64,000 nucleotides of DNA, taken from assembly GCF_029784135.1 (NCBI RefSeq), contig NC_073746.1, positions 57,758,097 to 57,822,096 on the forward strand, in the 5' to 3' direction. The translations under genes were made by a program, and so were the position numbers. Below, piece by piece: positions 45,101-57,783 of the stretch. The stretch is from Toxorhynchites rutilus septentrionalis. Its lineage: Eukaryota > Arthropoda > Insecta > Diptera > Culicidae. How positions within the stretch are numbered: the stretch's first letter is position 1; each line of letters opens with the position of its first letter. Under the pieces are notes generated by a model. It had not been told where the DNA came from. It was given only the letters and a program-made list of their open reading frames with translations, and did no database searches.

Positions 45101-46924
45101 AAACGAAAGTACATCTCAGTCTTGATTGGTCAGCGGTTGATGCAAGTTGTCGGCTGGCAGCGAAAGCACAATAAAAATTGTGATCGCCCTGGCCAACCTC
45201 AGATTTTATATTGCTACCGTGTTGGACCGACGTGCAAAATTTTTCGTCTCAGGATCTCAGCATTCTCAAAATTTGCATTAGAAACGCATTGTGCAGAGCT
45301 TACGCAATGTCCAGAAGAAGACATGAATACTGAGTTCGCTACGTACATAGGTGATGAGGACACAAATCTCGTTCTCGTTCTCGGGAGATCAAGAATGAAT
45401 CCTGTATCGATCGTCTCCATTAGCTTCTACAAAGACACGCCCATCGGACCGTTTCAGAACCACGAAAAGTTTTCCTTTTTTTTTTTCTAAAATAATATCC
45501 TAAGCAACAAAAAAATCGAATTTATTTTTATTTTATTTTTTCAAACTCTCTCGACCTTTAGCTAGCTGGATGATACCGTTTTGACTCAAATTCCAAACAC
45601 TTTAATTTTAAATGTGAAATGTAAATTTACAAAACTTTATTGTTATAAATAATTGAATAATGGAAACTCTGACATTCTTTGGATATACAATTTCTTATAA
45701 CATTATTTACAGGTATCGATACCACCTATAATTCATAATAATACGTATTTGCAAAAAAGTGACCTTCAAAACCATTAGTGAAATGTTTTTGTTAGCAGAT
45801 TCTGTAAAGAAACAAGCATCGTTTTTTTTTCAGATTTTGTAGTTGTTTTCCCTGTTTGGTTTGCTGTTTTCAGATGAAGCACTAGGAAAGGTAAGAATCC
45901 ATTATAAATGGATGAACAAGTCATCATTGACTAAATAATACTTCGAGCACTAAATTAGCATTAACACGTTGAGCCCCGAATGTTTCTTGTTACACTTTCC
46001 ATTCATCCCGCATCAAATAAGTTTGCACAAAATCAGAGTTGGTCCCAGCTCCCAAAGATACTTATTGTATAAATAGAAAATAATAGTCAGAAATTTGACT
46101 AGAAAGTATTCACATTTTTTGAAAAATCCGAAAACAAACCATTTTTTTTTTTATTTTCTTATTTTCTAACTGTCAGTCCCAGTTAGTTAGCGCTTTCCTA
46201 CCAAAAAACTCAACATCGGCCTCTAAAGACCGACGCAGGGCTCAATGTGTTAAAATAGTGTTCGACGCATGATTAAAAATCCAAACAGTAGATGTTGAAA
46301 AACACAGTCCTGTTCTGGGACAACAATAAAGAAGGACCTAACACTATCTATCTATCTATATACCGTTCTGAATCATATTTCGGACGCTTAAGGCATATGA
46401 TGCAGAAAACAGATCCAAGCTTTATGCACAGGTATTATTTGGTTGATATTTTCAATAAACTAGTTCAATATGCTTTTAAGTTTTTCACTTTGGTACCTAT
46501 TTGGTTGAAAACATAAAAAACATCGAAAAAAAAGCTTTTCAAATGAAGCGAATAAGAATCAAACTTCGGACACTAAATCAAATTTCGGACAGATTGAATT
46601 CAATCTTCGGACACTTTATTCTGTAGTCCTAAATCGGACAATTCCTTTCTCGAGTTTTGCTCCTATCAACACATTCGGCGATCCATTTTTATTTATATAG
46701 TCTTCTATAGACGATAAAGAAGTGCGTTTTATCACATCAAAATCCATTTCCACTTTCGACCGAAGATCAATTTCGTTACCGCAAACATCAAATGGACCTA
46801 CAACGCTTGTCAATATGTAATTGTACAACACATGCGAAATGAATTTTTCAAATTTTCCCATTTTCCAAAAGTTTTCAATTGTCATGTTTGGTTGAAATAT
46901 GTGCATTATTGTTATGGGACCCCA
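45101..46924. other. AT-rich DNA with two unrecognised open frames
   Basis: A plus-strand frame of 122 codons (45122-45490; contains TCKIFRLRISAFSKFALETH, EFATYIGDEDTNLVLVLGRS) and a minus-strand frame of 112 codons (46616-46954; contains TSVVGPFDVCGNEIDLRSKV, YINKNGSPNVLIGAKLEKGI). Both have protein-like composition but match nothing I know. 46010-46140 is a ~70% copy of 58755-58886, same orientation (TCCCAGCTCCCAAAGATACTT, AATAGTCAGAAATT). Confidence 0.35.
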
Positions 46925-47379
46925 TCTCCTTTCCAGAAGAGGAAGGGATGCCATACCATCATAGAAACATCCTCGTACACAAAAACCCTCACATCCTCAA
47001 TTTGGCTCCATTTGCTTGGTTATTTCTCTAGTTATACAGAAATTTGTCTTTCATTTGTATGACAGCTCCCTCTTAGAGAGAGGGGGAGTGTCTAACCACC
47101 GTAAAATCATTTATTGCACACTAAAACTTTCACGTGCCTAATTAGGTTTCATTTGCTAGATTAATTTTCGAGTAATGCAGAAATATTTGTTTTATAATAT
47201 TTGTATGGCAGCCCCCTAAGAGAGGGGGGAGTAGTATCTAACCACAATAGAATCATTTAATGCACCCTAAAACCTCCACATGGCAAATTTAGCTTCATTT
47301 ACTTGATTAACATTTATTGCACCCTAAAACCTCCACATGCCAAACTTTGTTACATTTGCTTGATTAATTCTCGAGTAAT
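46925..47379 (-). mobile_element. Helitron-like element, inner fragment (left part of a split copy)
   Basis: Three tandem modules of the Helitron interior in reverse orientation (TTTGTATGGCAGCCCCCT, CACCCTAAAACCTCCACATG, CTTGATTAATTCTCGAGTAA). It stops precisely at CTCGAGTAAT, where the family consensus would go on with GCAGAAATTTG. That continuation is found at 51533. The CTAG end is missing. Confidence 0.8.
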
Positions 47380-48009
47380 AAGATGATGAAGACCCACCTC
47401 ATACCCCTACAAAGGTTTGAACAGGTCGATTTATCTTATAGATAGTATGTATGTTTGCATGAAATTTAAGAGACCAGCATTATAAAGCAAAAACAAAAAC
47501 GAACTGACTCTGTTGCAGGCATGAATTTCTATTAATCGAACATTATAAATTGGCGAAAACCGTAAAAAAAAACAATGTTTCTATAACAATGTATGACAAA
47601 ATCATAGCCTCAACTTCAGATCCAAAGCTTTCACAAGGCCTGTCAAGAAAATTTCCAACCCGGGAAGATCCTTGCCTGATTGGGAATTTAACCCAATATC
47701 TAAAAGTGTCAACTAAGAACATATTAGACATCTGCCACTATTCAGAAATACTCGATATCACCATCTTATGATAAGATAGTTTACGACAATTCTGAATGAG
47801 CTATCCCCATTCCAGTTTCCACTTCAGACCCCATATAAAATTTCATTGTGTATCAGTATTCTGCCAGTGTTCACTATTAACATAGTCCAGACCTACCAAA
47901 CGCGCGCGAGGCTCAAACTTTCGTAGACAACGCTCGTTATTATTTTTTACAATATACATTAACAACAAAGAAGAAAAAACCATCATCATCATCAGTACGA
48001 ACATGGTAG
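47380..48009. other. Sequence between the split Helitron and the plus-strand LINE
   Basis: No coding match. It may be the 3' UTR of the minus-strand LINE (50019-51528), cut off by the insertion of the plus-strand LINE. That would explain why the primary insertion begins at 47380. It begins with a TGATGATGAAG-like simple motif. Confidence 0.35.
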
Positions 48010-49938
48010 TTTTACCTGTAAATGAATTTTGTAAATGTCAATCTCTTACAAACAGTTATTGCGATCGTTCAAAGTTTTACACAGGGAAGCGTATCAAGTC
48101 TACATCAATGGTATCCAGAATGGGATAAAGGAAAATCCGAAATCAACAACGGAATTCCGGAGGTTATAACCTATGGTAACCGATCTTCGACTTGCGGACA
48201 GGAGACAGTCGAGCTCTTTGCGGAATACTTCAAGAGCGTTTATCAGGACTACAACCCAAGTACAGTCAACAATTCGATCTTCATGACCGCTGACTTGTTG
48301 GAGTTATCGCATCGGGAAGTGAAACAAGGCTTGTCGGATCTAAACTCGGGTAAGTCAGCAGGACCAGACAGACTCCCCGCAAAATATTGAAAGGAATTCA
48401 AGGATGAACTTGTTGAACCCCTGACTACCTTATTCAATTCTTCACTTTCGTCCGGTTACTTCCCGCCGTTGTGGAAAATTTCCCATATTACTCCAATCCA
48501 TAAGAAGGGCCCTCGCTCGGATGCTGAAAACTACCGGGGCGTTGCAATCCAGTCGGCGATGCCAAAATTATTCGAGCGGCTTGTTTATTCCCACCTTTAC
48601 GAACGTATTGCCGACCGTGTTTCACCAACACAGCATGGTTTCTTGAAAGGAAAGTCAGTTGTCACGAACCTATGCGAGTTTTGCTCTACCGTCACGGACA
48701 GTATATCCAAAGGGTATCAGGTGGACTGTATTTATACAGATATGAGCAAGGCTTTCGATGTGGTAGGGATAAACAGCATAATGCGCGCAGTGGCTGATTT
48801 CGGCATTCACGGTAAAATGTTTGAATGGATTAGGACGTATCTGGAGAGCAGAACGCAATATGTGAAAGTACACAATAATTCATCTAGGGCATTTGGTGTC
48901 CACTCAGGAGTTCCACAAGGAAGTCATTTGGGGCCTATCCTGTTTGTCATGGTCATGAATAATCTTCCATCATTCTTGACCAACGCAGTAGTGCTTATTT
49001 ACGCGGATGATGTAAAGATTTTCCAGCCAGTGAAACACATCGCTGACTGTCATCTACTTCAGCAGGATTTGGACAATTTTGAGAGGTTCGTCGAGAACAA
49101 TGGATTGAGCGTAAACCCCAACAAATGCTCCGTTATGACCTTTACGAGGAGAGTTCAGCCAATAAGCTTCGACTATAGACTGGGAGGTTCGAATCTACAA
49201 CAAGTAGAGAATGTTCGTGACTTAGGCGTGACGATGGATCGATCTCTTTCGTTCAATTGCCACATAGAGCGTATTGTCAAAGAAGCGCTGAAACTATTTG
49301 CACTCACTCGTCGATTCGGGCAGGACTTTACCGATCCGCACGCAATCCTGAAAATTTACACCTGCCTTGTACGATCCAAACTCGATTTTGCGAGTGTGGT
49401 GTGGCGACCGCAGTACGATCTACATATTCAAAGACTTGAAAATGTTCAAAAGAAGTTCTTGAAATTTGCGCTAAGAAATCTGGGATGGAGAGAAGAATCC
49501 CGGCCACCATATAAAGATCTCTGCTGTTTGGTAGATCTGGATACCATTAGCAGCAGGCACAAAATTACAGACGTAACTTTTTTTTGCAACGTACTGAACG
49601 GACGGATCAAAAGCCCGTGTCTCTACGACAGGATTCGTTTTAACACCAGCCCCGTTTCTCTTCGTCGACGGAGGATGTTTGACCCACCCCTGAGGAACAG
49701 AAATTACACCCAGCATGAACCGACAGCCAGATTTATGCGTGAGTTCAACGTGCTGCAAAATGTTGTTTCTGTAAATATGACATCAGAAGAAATTCGAAGA
49801 AGATTAAGATTATATTTTAGAGACCAACTGAATGTATAAGTTCTAAGTTTGTATGTTTTATGTTTTCTGTATTCACGTTTAATTTTAAGAAGGCTAACGG
49901 GCTTACAGCCTATAGTCCAAATAAACAAATTAAATTAT
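48010..49938 (+). mobile_element. 5'-truncated Jockey/CR1-like LINE with 3' tail
   Basis: It consists of the RT part of ORF2 followed by about 100 bp of 3' UTR ending GGCTTACAGCCTATAGTCC AAATAAACAAATTAAATT (the same tail as at 9377-9468). The endonuclease part is missing. The left border is approximate. Confidence 0.75.
48022..49839 (+). pseudogene. LINE ORF2, reverse transcriptase, one in-frame TGA
   Basis: One frame runs from about 48022 to TAA 49837-49839 with a single stop, TGA at 48388-48390, just after the first RT block (NSGKSAGPDRLPAK). After the stop: ISHITPIHKKG, TQHGFLKGKSVVTNL, motif A with Asp in YTDMSKAFDVV, motif B GVPQGSHLGPILF, and an intact YADD (residues 178-181 counted from the ATG at 48469), then the thumb and a basic C-terminus. 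No RNase H. The clade assignment is from motif spelling. One nonsense change makes it a near-intact RT fragment. Confidence 0.88.
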
Positions 49939-51528
49939 AAACATAAATAAGTTATTAAGCAAAAATTTTATGGAAACCTGTTTACAAAACAGATTTTACG
50001 TGTGAAATACACATTTTCTTAAACTCTGCCATTGTTGCCGCACGTTTTATTTCTCTGGGCATCGAATTGAAAAAAATTTATACCTTTATACAACAACGAA
50101 TTCTGTAACCTACTAAACATAAAGTTTGGTGTTCTTGCATCATTCGCGTTTCTAGTATTGTATCTAAGAACATCACTTCCTCTTTCAATTCGATCACACA
50201 AATATCGATGCAGCATACCGTTTAAAATTGTAAAGATGAACACCATTGTCAAATAATAAATTCTTTGCTTCACAGATAGCCACTGTAGCGCGTCCAACAT
50301 CAAACTAGAGGAAGTGTATCTACTACATCTTAAAATCAAACGCATTACCTTATTTTGCAAACACTGCAATCTCGTTAATTGTGTATTGTTTGCAAGGAAT
50401 AGGATCGACGAGCAAAAATCTATATGCGGTGAAATCAAAGATTTGTACAAATTAATTTTACTGCTTACTGTCAGCTCTTTCTTCAAACGACACAAAACGC
50501 CATACTTCTTGGCAATCTTCTTGATGACATTGTTAATGTGAGACTTAAAAGTTAAATTGTCATCAATGATAACTCCTAAGTATTTTATATCTTCCACGCG
50601 TTCTAATGTCTCACCGTCTATTCCGAAATTAACGTCAATACTGGAGTTTGCTGCAGAAATGAGCATGTATTTTGTTTTGCATTGCAACATTTAACTTTAA
50701 TTGCTTAAATTTGAGCCATTTAGCCAGAGAATACGAATCTTCGTCTATGTGCTCCGCGGTTTCTTTTATCTCCTTAGCTGCGATGAAGAGGACAGTATCA
50801 TCCGCGAACAAATTAATGTCGCAATATCGTAAAACCCGTCGCATATCATTTATATATAAAATGAACAAAATGGGCCCTAAAACACTTCCCTGTGGCACCC
50901 CGAGTGAGTTACCAATCGGATCGGATAGGATCGGAAACAGAATCGTTGAAACGAGTCTTTTGAGTGCTGTCGCAAAAATAGCTTTCAAACCATTTGTACG
51001 CCATTCCTACAATTCCAATGCGCTTTAATGTTTGTAACAACAAGGGCCTAGAAATTGTTTCAAAAGCGCGTTTAAGATCCAGAAATACCGCAAATAGAGT
51101 CTCTTTCGCCTCGATGTTCTCTTTCCATTTTGCTAACACCAGGTTCAGTGCGGTTTCACAAGAGTGTCCCTCTCGATATCCCGACTGTTCTGGTATTAGC
51201 AAATTGTTGTTATCTAGAAATGAATCAGCTGACCTTTCACAACAAGTTCTAACAGTTTTTCTAATGTGTGCAACATGTTAATAGGGCGGTACTCTTCGGC
51301 TTTATCCGTCCCATTAACTTTGGGGATTGGAATCACAAGGAATTCCTTCCAAACCTTTGGCACGTGCCCAGTTCGTAGAGATTCATTTATTAGGTCGAGC
51401 CGATCGTGTCCAATGACATGAAAACAATCTTGAATCACTTTTGCGTTGGCATTATCAGTACCAGCCGATTTTTTCAATGAAAAACAAATACCTTTCAAAT
51501 CCGCAAAAGTGATAGGTGAAAAACAATC
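49939..51528 (-). pseudogene. CR1/L2-like LINE ORF2, reverse transcriptase in several frames
   Basis: Four overlapping minus-strand frames cover one RT in order: 51498-51214 (KKSAGTDNANAKV, KVWKEFLVIPIPKVNG), 51202-50909 (EQSGYREGHSCETAL, motif A DLKRAFETI), 50988-50635 (GVPQGSVLGPILFILYINDM, FADDTVLF) and 50690-50019 (IKYLGVIIDDNLTFKSHINN, C-terminal part). Three frameshifts separate them. Catalytic residues are still recognisable. The 5' end at 51528 meets the Helitron fragment exactly. Confidence 0.85.
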
Positions 51529-51872
51529 TAATGCAGAAATTTGTTTTTCATTTGTATGGCAGCTCCTCCTTAGAGAGGAGGGTGGAGTGTCTAAACACCG
51601 TAAAACATTTATTACACCCTAAAACATCCATATGCTTAATTTGGTTTCATTTGCTTGCTCTAATTAAAGTAATGTAGAAATTTGTGTTTCATTTGTATGG
51701 CAGCCACCCCTTAGAGAGGCGGGAGGAGTCTCGAACTATCATAAGAACCTTCCCCGACCCCAAAAACCTCTACATACCAATATTCATGTCGATCGGTTCA
51801 GTAGTTTCCGTAGTTTCAGACAGACAGACAGGCAGACAGACAGAAATCCATTTTTCTATATATAGAAGAAGA
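51529..51872 (-). mobile_element. Helitron-like element, 5' end (right part of the split copy)
   Basis: It resumes at TAAT|GCAGAAATTTG. Two interior modules follow, then the 5' region. Read on the minus strand it starts TCTTCTTCTATATATAG (after host A) and continues GAAAAATGGATTTCTGTC and short CTGT repeats, the same design as the 43.2 kb copy before expansion. Confidence 0.8.
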
Positions 51873-54428
51873 TAAGCCGGTTTCAGAGATACATACCTAG
51901 TACTACAGATAGTTAGTTTCTTAAGTTCCAATATATTAATGAAATGAAATAAATAAATATGAAAGAACCATCAACAAGGGAAAATGAAATGAACTATAAT
52001 TATAAGAAAAGTCTCTACAACTCAGCTTCCAAAGGCGAAAAACGGTACTGATCTGGTGTTTCAAATCTTACTAATCCATTCAGATAATCTATATAAAAGC
52101 AGTTAACAGATTTCACCTGAAAAACCAAAAAATACTTCCACAGTTTTTGTTAACATCGAAACGTGCCCCTTGTGACTCACATTTTCGCGCACCAATCGCG
52201 TGTTTGACTTCTCTTGAATCTATTTTCCCTCCTCCGCTCCCAGCGTACTGCTCGGGCACATTTTCAATGAATTAAGCCATCATTAATTCCTGATTGAGCC
52301 CGTTTTCGCAAACAAATTATCGGACAAAATCCCTCCGCAGCGATCGATCTGCTCTCGCGAGAGATCATCAAAGTGCCGTTCCAACAAATTAAACCCTCCC
52401 CCGCGCTGGTGATGTCGCTCTCGAAGCAAGTCAACCGATTGCTCTAAAGTCACATAAAGCACAACCATCCGATAAAGTTTCGAAGATTAGCTGGGCCAAA
52501 TCCTGACCTAAAAGAGGGTGATAATGTGAATAATAATAAGCCAGTTAGGGCTGCGGAAAATCGTTTCGAAAGCTGGTGGGAAGGGGACCAAGGGATCGCG
52601 CGGCCACGACGAAAGTGCCAACAGGAGACAGATTTGTTCACGCCTTACGACTCGCTCCTCACCATCGGTGGAGCTTGTAGAAGCCAGGAAAAAAACACAT
52701 CATCGACTTGGTTGTGCAGGGAATCATTAAGATTACTTGAGGCAACGCTTTCCGTTATTAGCATGTTTATAACAAGATATACAATTTATTTCCAACGGTT
52801 TGAAAGGGAAATTATCCTTGGCGAGTTTGGGATTTCGGTTCGGCTCGAGGTTTCCCCCCCCCCATTTCGGGCTCTCTTTCCCCATGGGGATTTGCAGCTG
52901 AAATTGGCCGTGATAAGTTCGGCGCGGTCTCTCTCTCTCTCTCTCTCTCTCTCCGGGTGGCTGTCAGCAGCGGGAAAGGATATTTGCTCGCGCCCAATTC
53001 TGTCGTGAAGAAAAATGACAAACGAAAATAATGGGCTTTTCAACGAGCACCGAAACCGGGGCAAAGGCGTGGAAAGCGCCAAGAAAACGACTGTTGGAGT
53101 TGGTATAAAAATTAAATCTTATGGTTATTTGCTGCTTTGATAAGAAAGGCATAAAATTTTATTCAGTCTGTTAAGCATTTTATAATGGAAATTTATACCA
53201 ATCGCTGCATAGGGATGGAGCTTTTTTTCCGTCTTCTGGTGCTCCGTTCGATAATGGTTCGAGATGCGTATGGCACGGGACGGATTAGTCAATAATTGTT
53301 CGTGAGCATTGATTTTTATCCCCGGAAGAATGCGACCGTTTATCGGGCCGAGAACCAGAACCGGTGTTCGGTGATTTGCCGCAAGACAAAGTTTTTTCGC
53401 TCCCTAAATCGCAGCGATGTCTTTCTCCGTGATGAAACTGTGCGGAAAAGACAAAAAGCTCATCAAATCCCAAAATCCCGGTGCAAACAAACAAAGTAAT
53501 AAACGAACGAGGACGCGTTGGTGTGACCGAGAGAAGCCGTTTTTAGTTTTCGTGGCTTTCCGCAGGAGGGAGAAAACAGAATTGTTGGAAATTTGATCTT
53601 GCCAATTCGATTGGCTACGGTGGCTGGGTGGAAAATTTGTTCGAACTCGTAATCGCCCCCTTCGTTCATGTTCGGCGGAAAGGGAAGGCGAGTGGAAAAG
53701 AGAATCCCAACTGTTCGAATTCGTGGCACAAATACTCCTTAGCGGATTTAGGACAAAGGATTGAACTAAATCTGGCACATCTTGAATGAGAGGCACGAAG
53801 CAGGAGCGAGAAAAAAAAACATACAAAGACTCAACAAATGTTCGCTTTCTGTGGGGAGAAAACTATTTTCCGAAATAGACATAAAATTTTCCTATCCATG
53901 TAGCAAAGTTGTGAAGTTTTATGACACATCCGGCGGCAGCGTGAGCAGCCTGCGGCGGGGAGATCCTAAGGGCTAAACTCTTGCAGAAAGTCCTTTCCTC
54001 CTCCCTTTTGCCAGGGATTGTTGGTTTACTTCTTGTTTTCGAGGATTTACTTGGCTTTGTTCTCGGCTCCATCGCTCACCCACCGCCAGAAAGTCGGGAA
54101 GAATTTGGAAAATGTTGACATCTCCTGGCAGTTTTAGTTCACATCCGCACTTTTCTCCTGGCCGGAGTGTATCTCTGTCGTTGAGATTCCTGCCAGCTCG
54201 CATGCAGTCACGAACTGTTAACTTCGGGAATGATTAGAAAAGTTTGATGGACTAAGAGCATGCTGCTAGTGTGTTACAGAAATATTTAAAGCACAGTAAC
54301 CGTCATCGGACGTGTTCAAGATAGCAATCGCATTGTTTATTCCTGAGTACAGAATACGTCAATAGAAAAAAGTCTAAAATTAATTCCTTCTTGGTTTTAA
54401 GATATTTTGTCATTCTTTTTTTTTTTTT
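51873..54428. other. GC-richer, transposon-poor region
   Basis: After about 250 bp of AT-rich DNA, 52130-54240 is GC-richer and lacks recognisable mobile elements. It has a CT dinucleotide run at 52928-52952 and overlapping open frames (up to 160 codons) without family matches. A regulatory region or long UTR/intron is more likely than an unrecognised CDS. Confidence 0.35.
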
Positions 54429-57140
54429 TTGACGTAAAACTACGTCTTTCATTAAGGTTGCCAAATCAGAAAACAGGTCAAGTTTTAATGAAATAAAGTT
54501 AACGTTAATAAATATTTTTGCCGCGAACAGATTTTGACGATTTACATACCAAGAGAATCGAAAATTCCCTAAGATTTGTTTTTCATGCTATATATTACAA
54601 TCCTCTGGTTGTTAACGCTTTAAATTGATGAAAACTGAAAAGCATTTCCATTTTCCCATGCATTGTTTCTGCTCATTTGTGAGTTTCCCTACCCATGCCA
54701 TCAGTAACGAGCAACTTATCGGCGATCAACGAAGGGGAATGATTTAAAGTCTCCGTGAACAAAGACAAGAGGGAGAAGAAGAGCGAAGGGGAATATTTGC
54801 CTAGAGCATAAATATTGGATCTCGCTGAGGCAAACTTTCAATCTCGTTATTTACTCGAAGCAATGAACATCGTTTGTTTGGTTTGCGTCATCATATGTCT
54901 TCGTTTTGAATTGAGTTGTGGACGTGACCAAATTACTCACTCTCTGATGTATCTGGCATTGCAATCATTACATTGATTGGTGGTGTAAATTAAACAGCCG
55001 CGCACATATTCAAACTTTTGACGTAGAACTACGTCTTTCAATAAGGGTGCCAAATCACAAAACAGGTCACGTTTTTATGAAATAAAGTTAACGTTAATAA
55101 CTATTTTTGCCACGAAAGGATTTTGGCGATTTACATACCAAACGAATTCCCTAAGATTTGTTTGATATGCTATACATTACAATCCCATAATCTGTATATG
55201 GTTTAAATTGATGAAAATTGGAAACATTTCCATTTCTTCATACATTTGTTCTGTCCATTTGTGTGCTTTCCCCAACAGAGCTGTCAATAACGAGCAACTT
55301 ATCGACGAGAGATCGAATGCTTTTCTCAAGGCAATGGTGGAGGAGTAATATAATGGATAAAGTAAAGTTTTCCAATGGCATTTTTGAAGGTTAGAGACGA
55401 AGAACTGAAGAAGTTTAAAATCTCACTCGCTGATGTCTCTGGCATTGCAATCATTGCATCAAACTGACACCATTGCATTAAGGATTTGAGCTACACAATT
55501 GTGAGGGGAATCATCAAGTCAGGCTATCGTCAGCTCACCAAGAAAATAAATGTTCTAGAATTTGGTCAGTGATTTGGTTTCGCATAACGATAGGAAAACT
55601 CTCTCCCAAAAGGATGACAGCTAAGCTAATCTAGACTGGCAATATTAACAGAAAGAGCTTCTGTTGAGAAGAGCGCAAGTCGGAGATAAGTGAGTGTATA
55701 TTTGGTTGCTTCAAGCCATCGATATATGGATATTTGTGTGCGTACGTGTGTGCTTCATAACCCGTACGTAAAAATAGTGCATCTTCGCTACGCTGAAACC
55801 CCATTTGTATCTGCTCCCGTGTGCATTGGCCCTGTAACGATGCAACATTCGCCTTATTTTTTATGTTATGTATTGTTTGGTGTTGCAAATTATGCTGTCG
55901 TAATGATAAGTATAAACAAGGAGGGAAGATAGCGGAACGGAAATAGTTACGCTAGGTATTAGTAATGAACCGTTGCTGAGGAAAATATTCAGCCTTTTTC
56001 CAAGCAGTTAACATTGTTTGTTTTCTGAGATCAATGCCTTGAACTGACGCTATGGTGAAGCAGGTGTTAAGGTTGTGCACCAAAAAGTTATTTGGGGAAT
56101 ACCAAGTGTTGCAATAAGTTATATTAAGTAATTAATTTATTTGGGTTCGCGTACCAGTCGCAAAACTGCTTTCAACTAAGATTGTATTTGCACTAATCTT
56201 GATCATAATGAAGCAGTGCTAATCTTTTCGGGGTTGTTGAGATTAACAGATAGAGTTTATTTCGTTTACTAAGGAACCAAGAAAGTAAATGTCGTTCTGA
56301 AATGTAGTATGTGTTTTGGTTTCACTTGCCAGTAGCAAAACTTTCTCCACTAAGTATGACAGCTGCGCTTATCTCGAGCATGTACTGTTCTGCGAGCACA
56401 AGAATGAATCATCAAACAATTCTATGATTCAAACAATTTGATTGTACAATAAAAAAACATTTCAGGGCGACAGTTTGGTAGAATGGTTATTCAAAAATTT
56501 TCGTAGCATTATGAAATAATATCCGCAGCTATAAACAAGCGACTTGAATTAAACTACAGCGTAGTTCTGCGTCAACAATGCGGTCGTGTCTTGAACACAA
56601 CCTCCTATTTTTTTTTTATTCGAAGCAGTAAACTTCGCTTGTTTTCCGTCATTGAAGGGCTTCGTTGGTGCCTTTCACATTGCATCAATGCATCGAACTA
56701 ACGCTATGGCGGAGCAGACGATAAGGTTGTGCGCCACATAATTATTTGAGGGACATCAAGCTAAACCATAACGAATGTCGTGCTGGAGTGTTGTGAGTTG
56801 TTTGGGATCGCGTGCTAATCGCAAAACTGCCTTCAACAAGGATGGTATTTGCGTAAATCTCCCTGATCACAATGAAGCAATACAACTCTTTTCGAGGTTA
56901 TTGAGATGACCAGACAGAATTTATTTCGTTTATTTAGTCACCAAGAAAGTAAATGTCGTTCTAGAAATTTTTATGTGATTGGGTTTCGCTTGGCAGTAGC
57001 ATAACTTTCTCCACTAAGGATAACAGCTGCGCTTATCTCGAGCATTCTAAAATAATATCCGAAGTTATTAACAAGCGACTTGAACAGAACAACAGCGTAG
57101 TTCTACGCCAACAATGTGATCTTGTCTTGGACACAAACGT
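54429..57140. repeat. Self-nested unclassified repeat family (~1.5 kb unit)
   Basis: Left ends TTGACGTAAAACTACGTCTT (54429) and TTGACGTAGAACTACGTCTT (55018) each start the same ~450-570 bp module. Right modules 55985-56600 and 56625-57140 are again homologous and both end GCGTAGTTCTRCG...CAACAATG then GTCTTG. The simplest reading is one copy (55018 to about 56610) inserted into another (54429-55017 plus 56611-57140). The near-palindrome GACGTAGAACTACGTC marks the left end. No ORF. Diverged pieces occur at 1.44-1.76, 25.3, 29.37 and 35.8 kb. Confidence 0.7.
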
Positions 57141-57783
57141 TTATCATCTTTTTCTTTTTGAATAGGTAGGGTAGGGCGGGGCTAGTTGGTCATAGGGGAA
57201 ATTGCGTCCAAAAAATTAGCGATCTATGGATGAAAAATAGCGATTTGCTGATGCAATAAAATAAGCAAATTAGAAAAACATTTTATTAAGTAGGCTTAAA
57301 AATACGAACATGATACCGATTTTTCCAAAAATTATTCACATTTGCGCATTATAAAATAAGTTCTGAAAATGGTTAATAATCATGGAAAAAAATCGGTTCT
57401 AACGTAAAACAAAAGTTTATTGTATGTACTAGTTTGCAATGTTAATGTACACTGATTTTAAAATTATTTTTATTGAATTTTCATGAATATTGAGGGCCTA
57501 GTTGGTCACACAAATTGCTCGTTTGAGAGCAACGCACATACAATTTTCAGGTATGCCGCGTTTCATTACGCAAGCTATAAATTAATATAGAAAGTATATG
57601 TTTTACTGCTAAACCTTGTGTATTTGAAACGAGACAACCTGTCCTGAGACAACTAACCACCGCACAAACCACAAATTTTACAGCAAAAAATATAAATATG
57701 ACAATTATATGGCAAATTGTCATATTTATATTTTTTGCTGTAAAATTTTCATTAAATATAATAAACGCTACCATTGAATATCA
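57141..57783. repeat. AT-rich DNA with a perfect 34-bp palindrome next to the second gap
   Basis: The arms 57673-57706 and 57715-57748 are exact reverse complements (CAGCAAAAAATATAAATATG / CATATTTATATTTTTTGCTG inside them) with an 8-bp spacer. Two CTAGTTGGTCA motifs occur at about 57183 and 57487. No gene. Confidence 0.9.
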
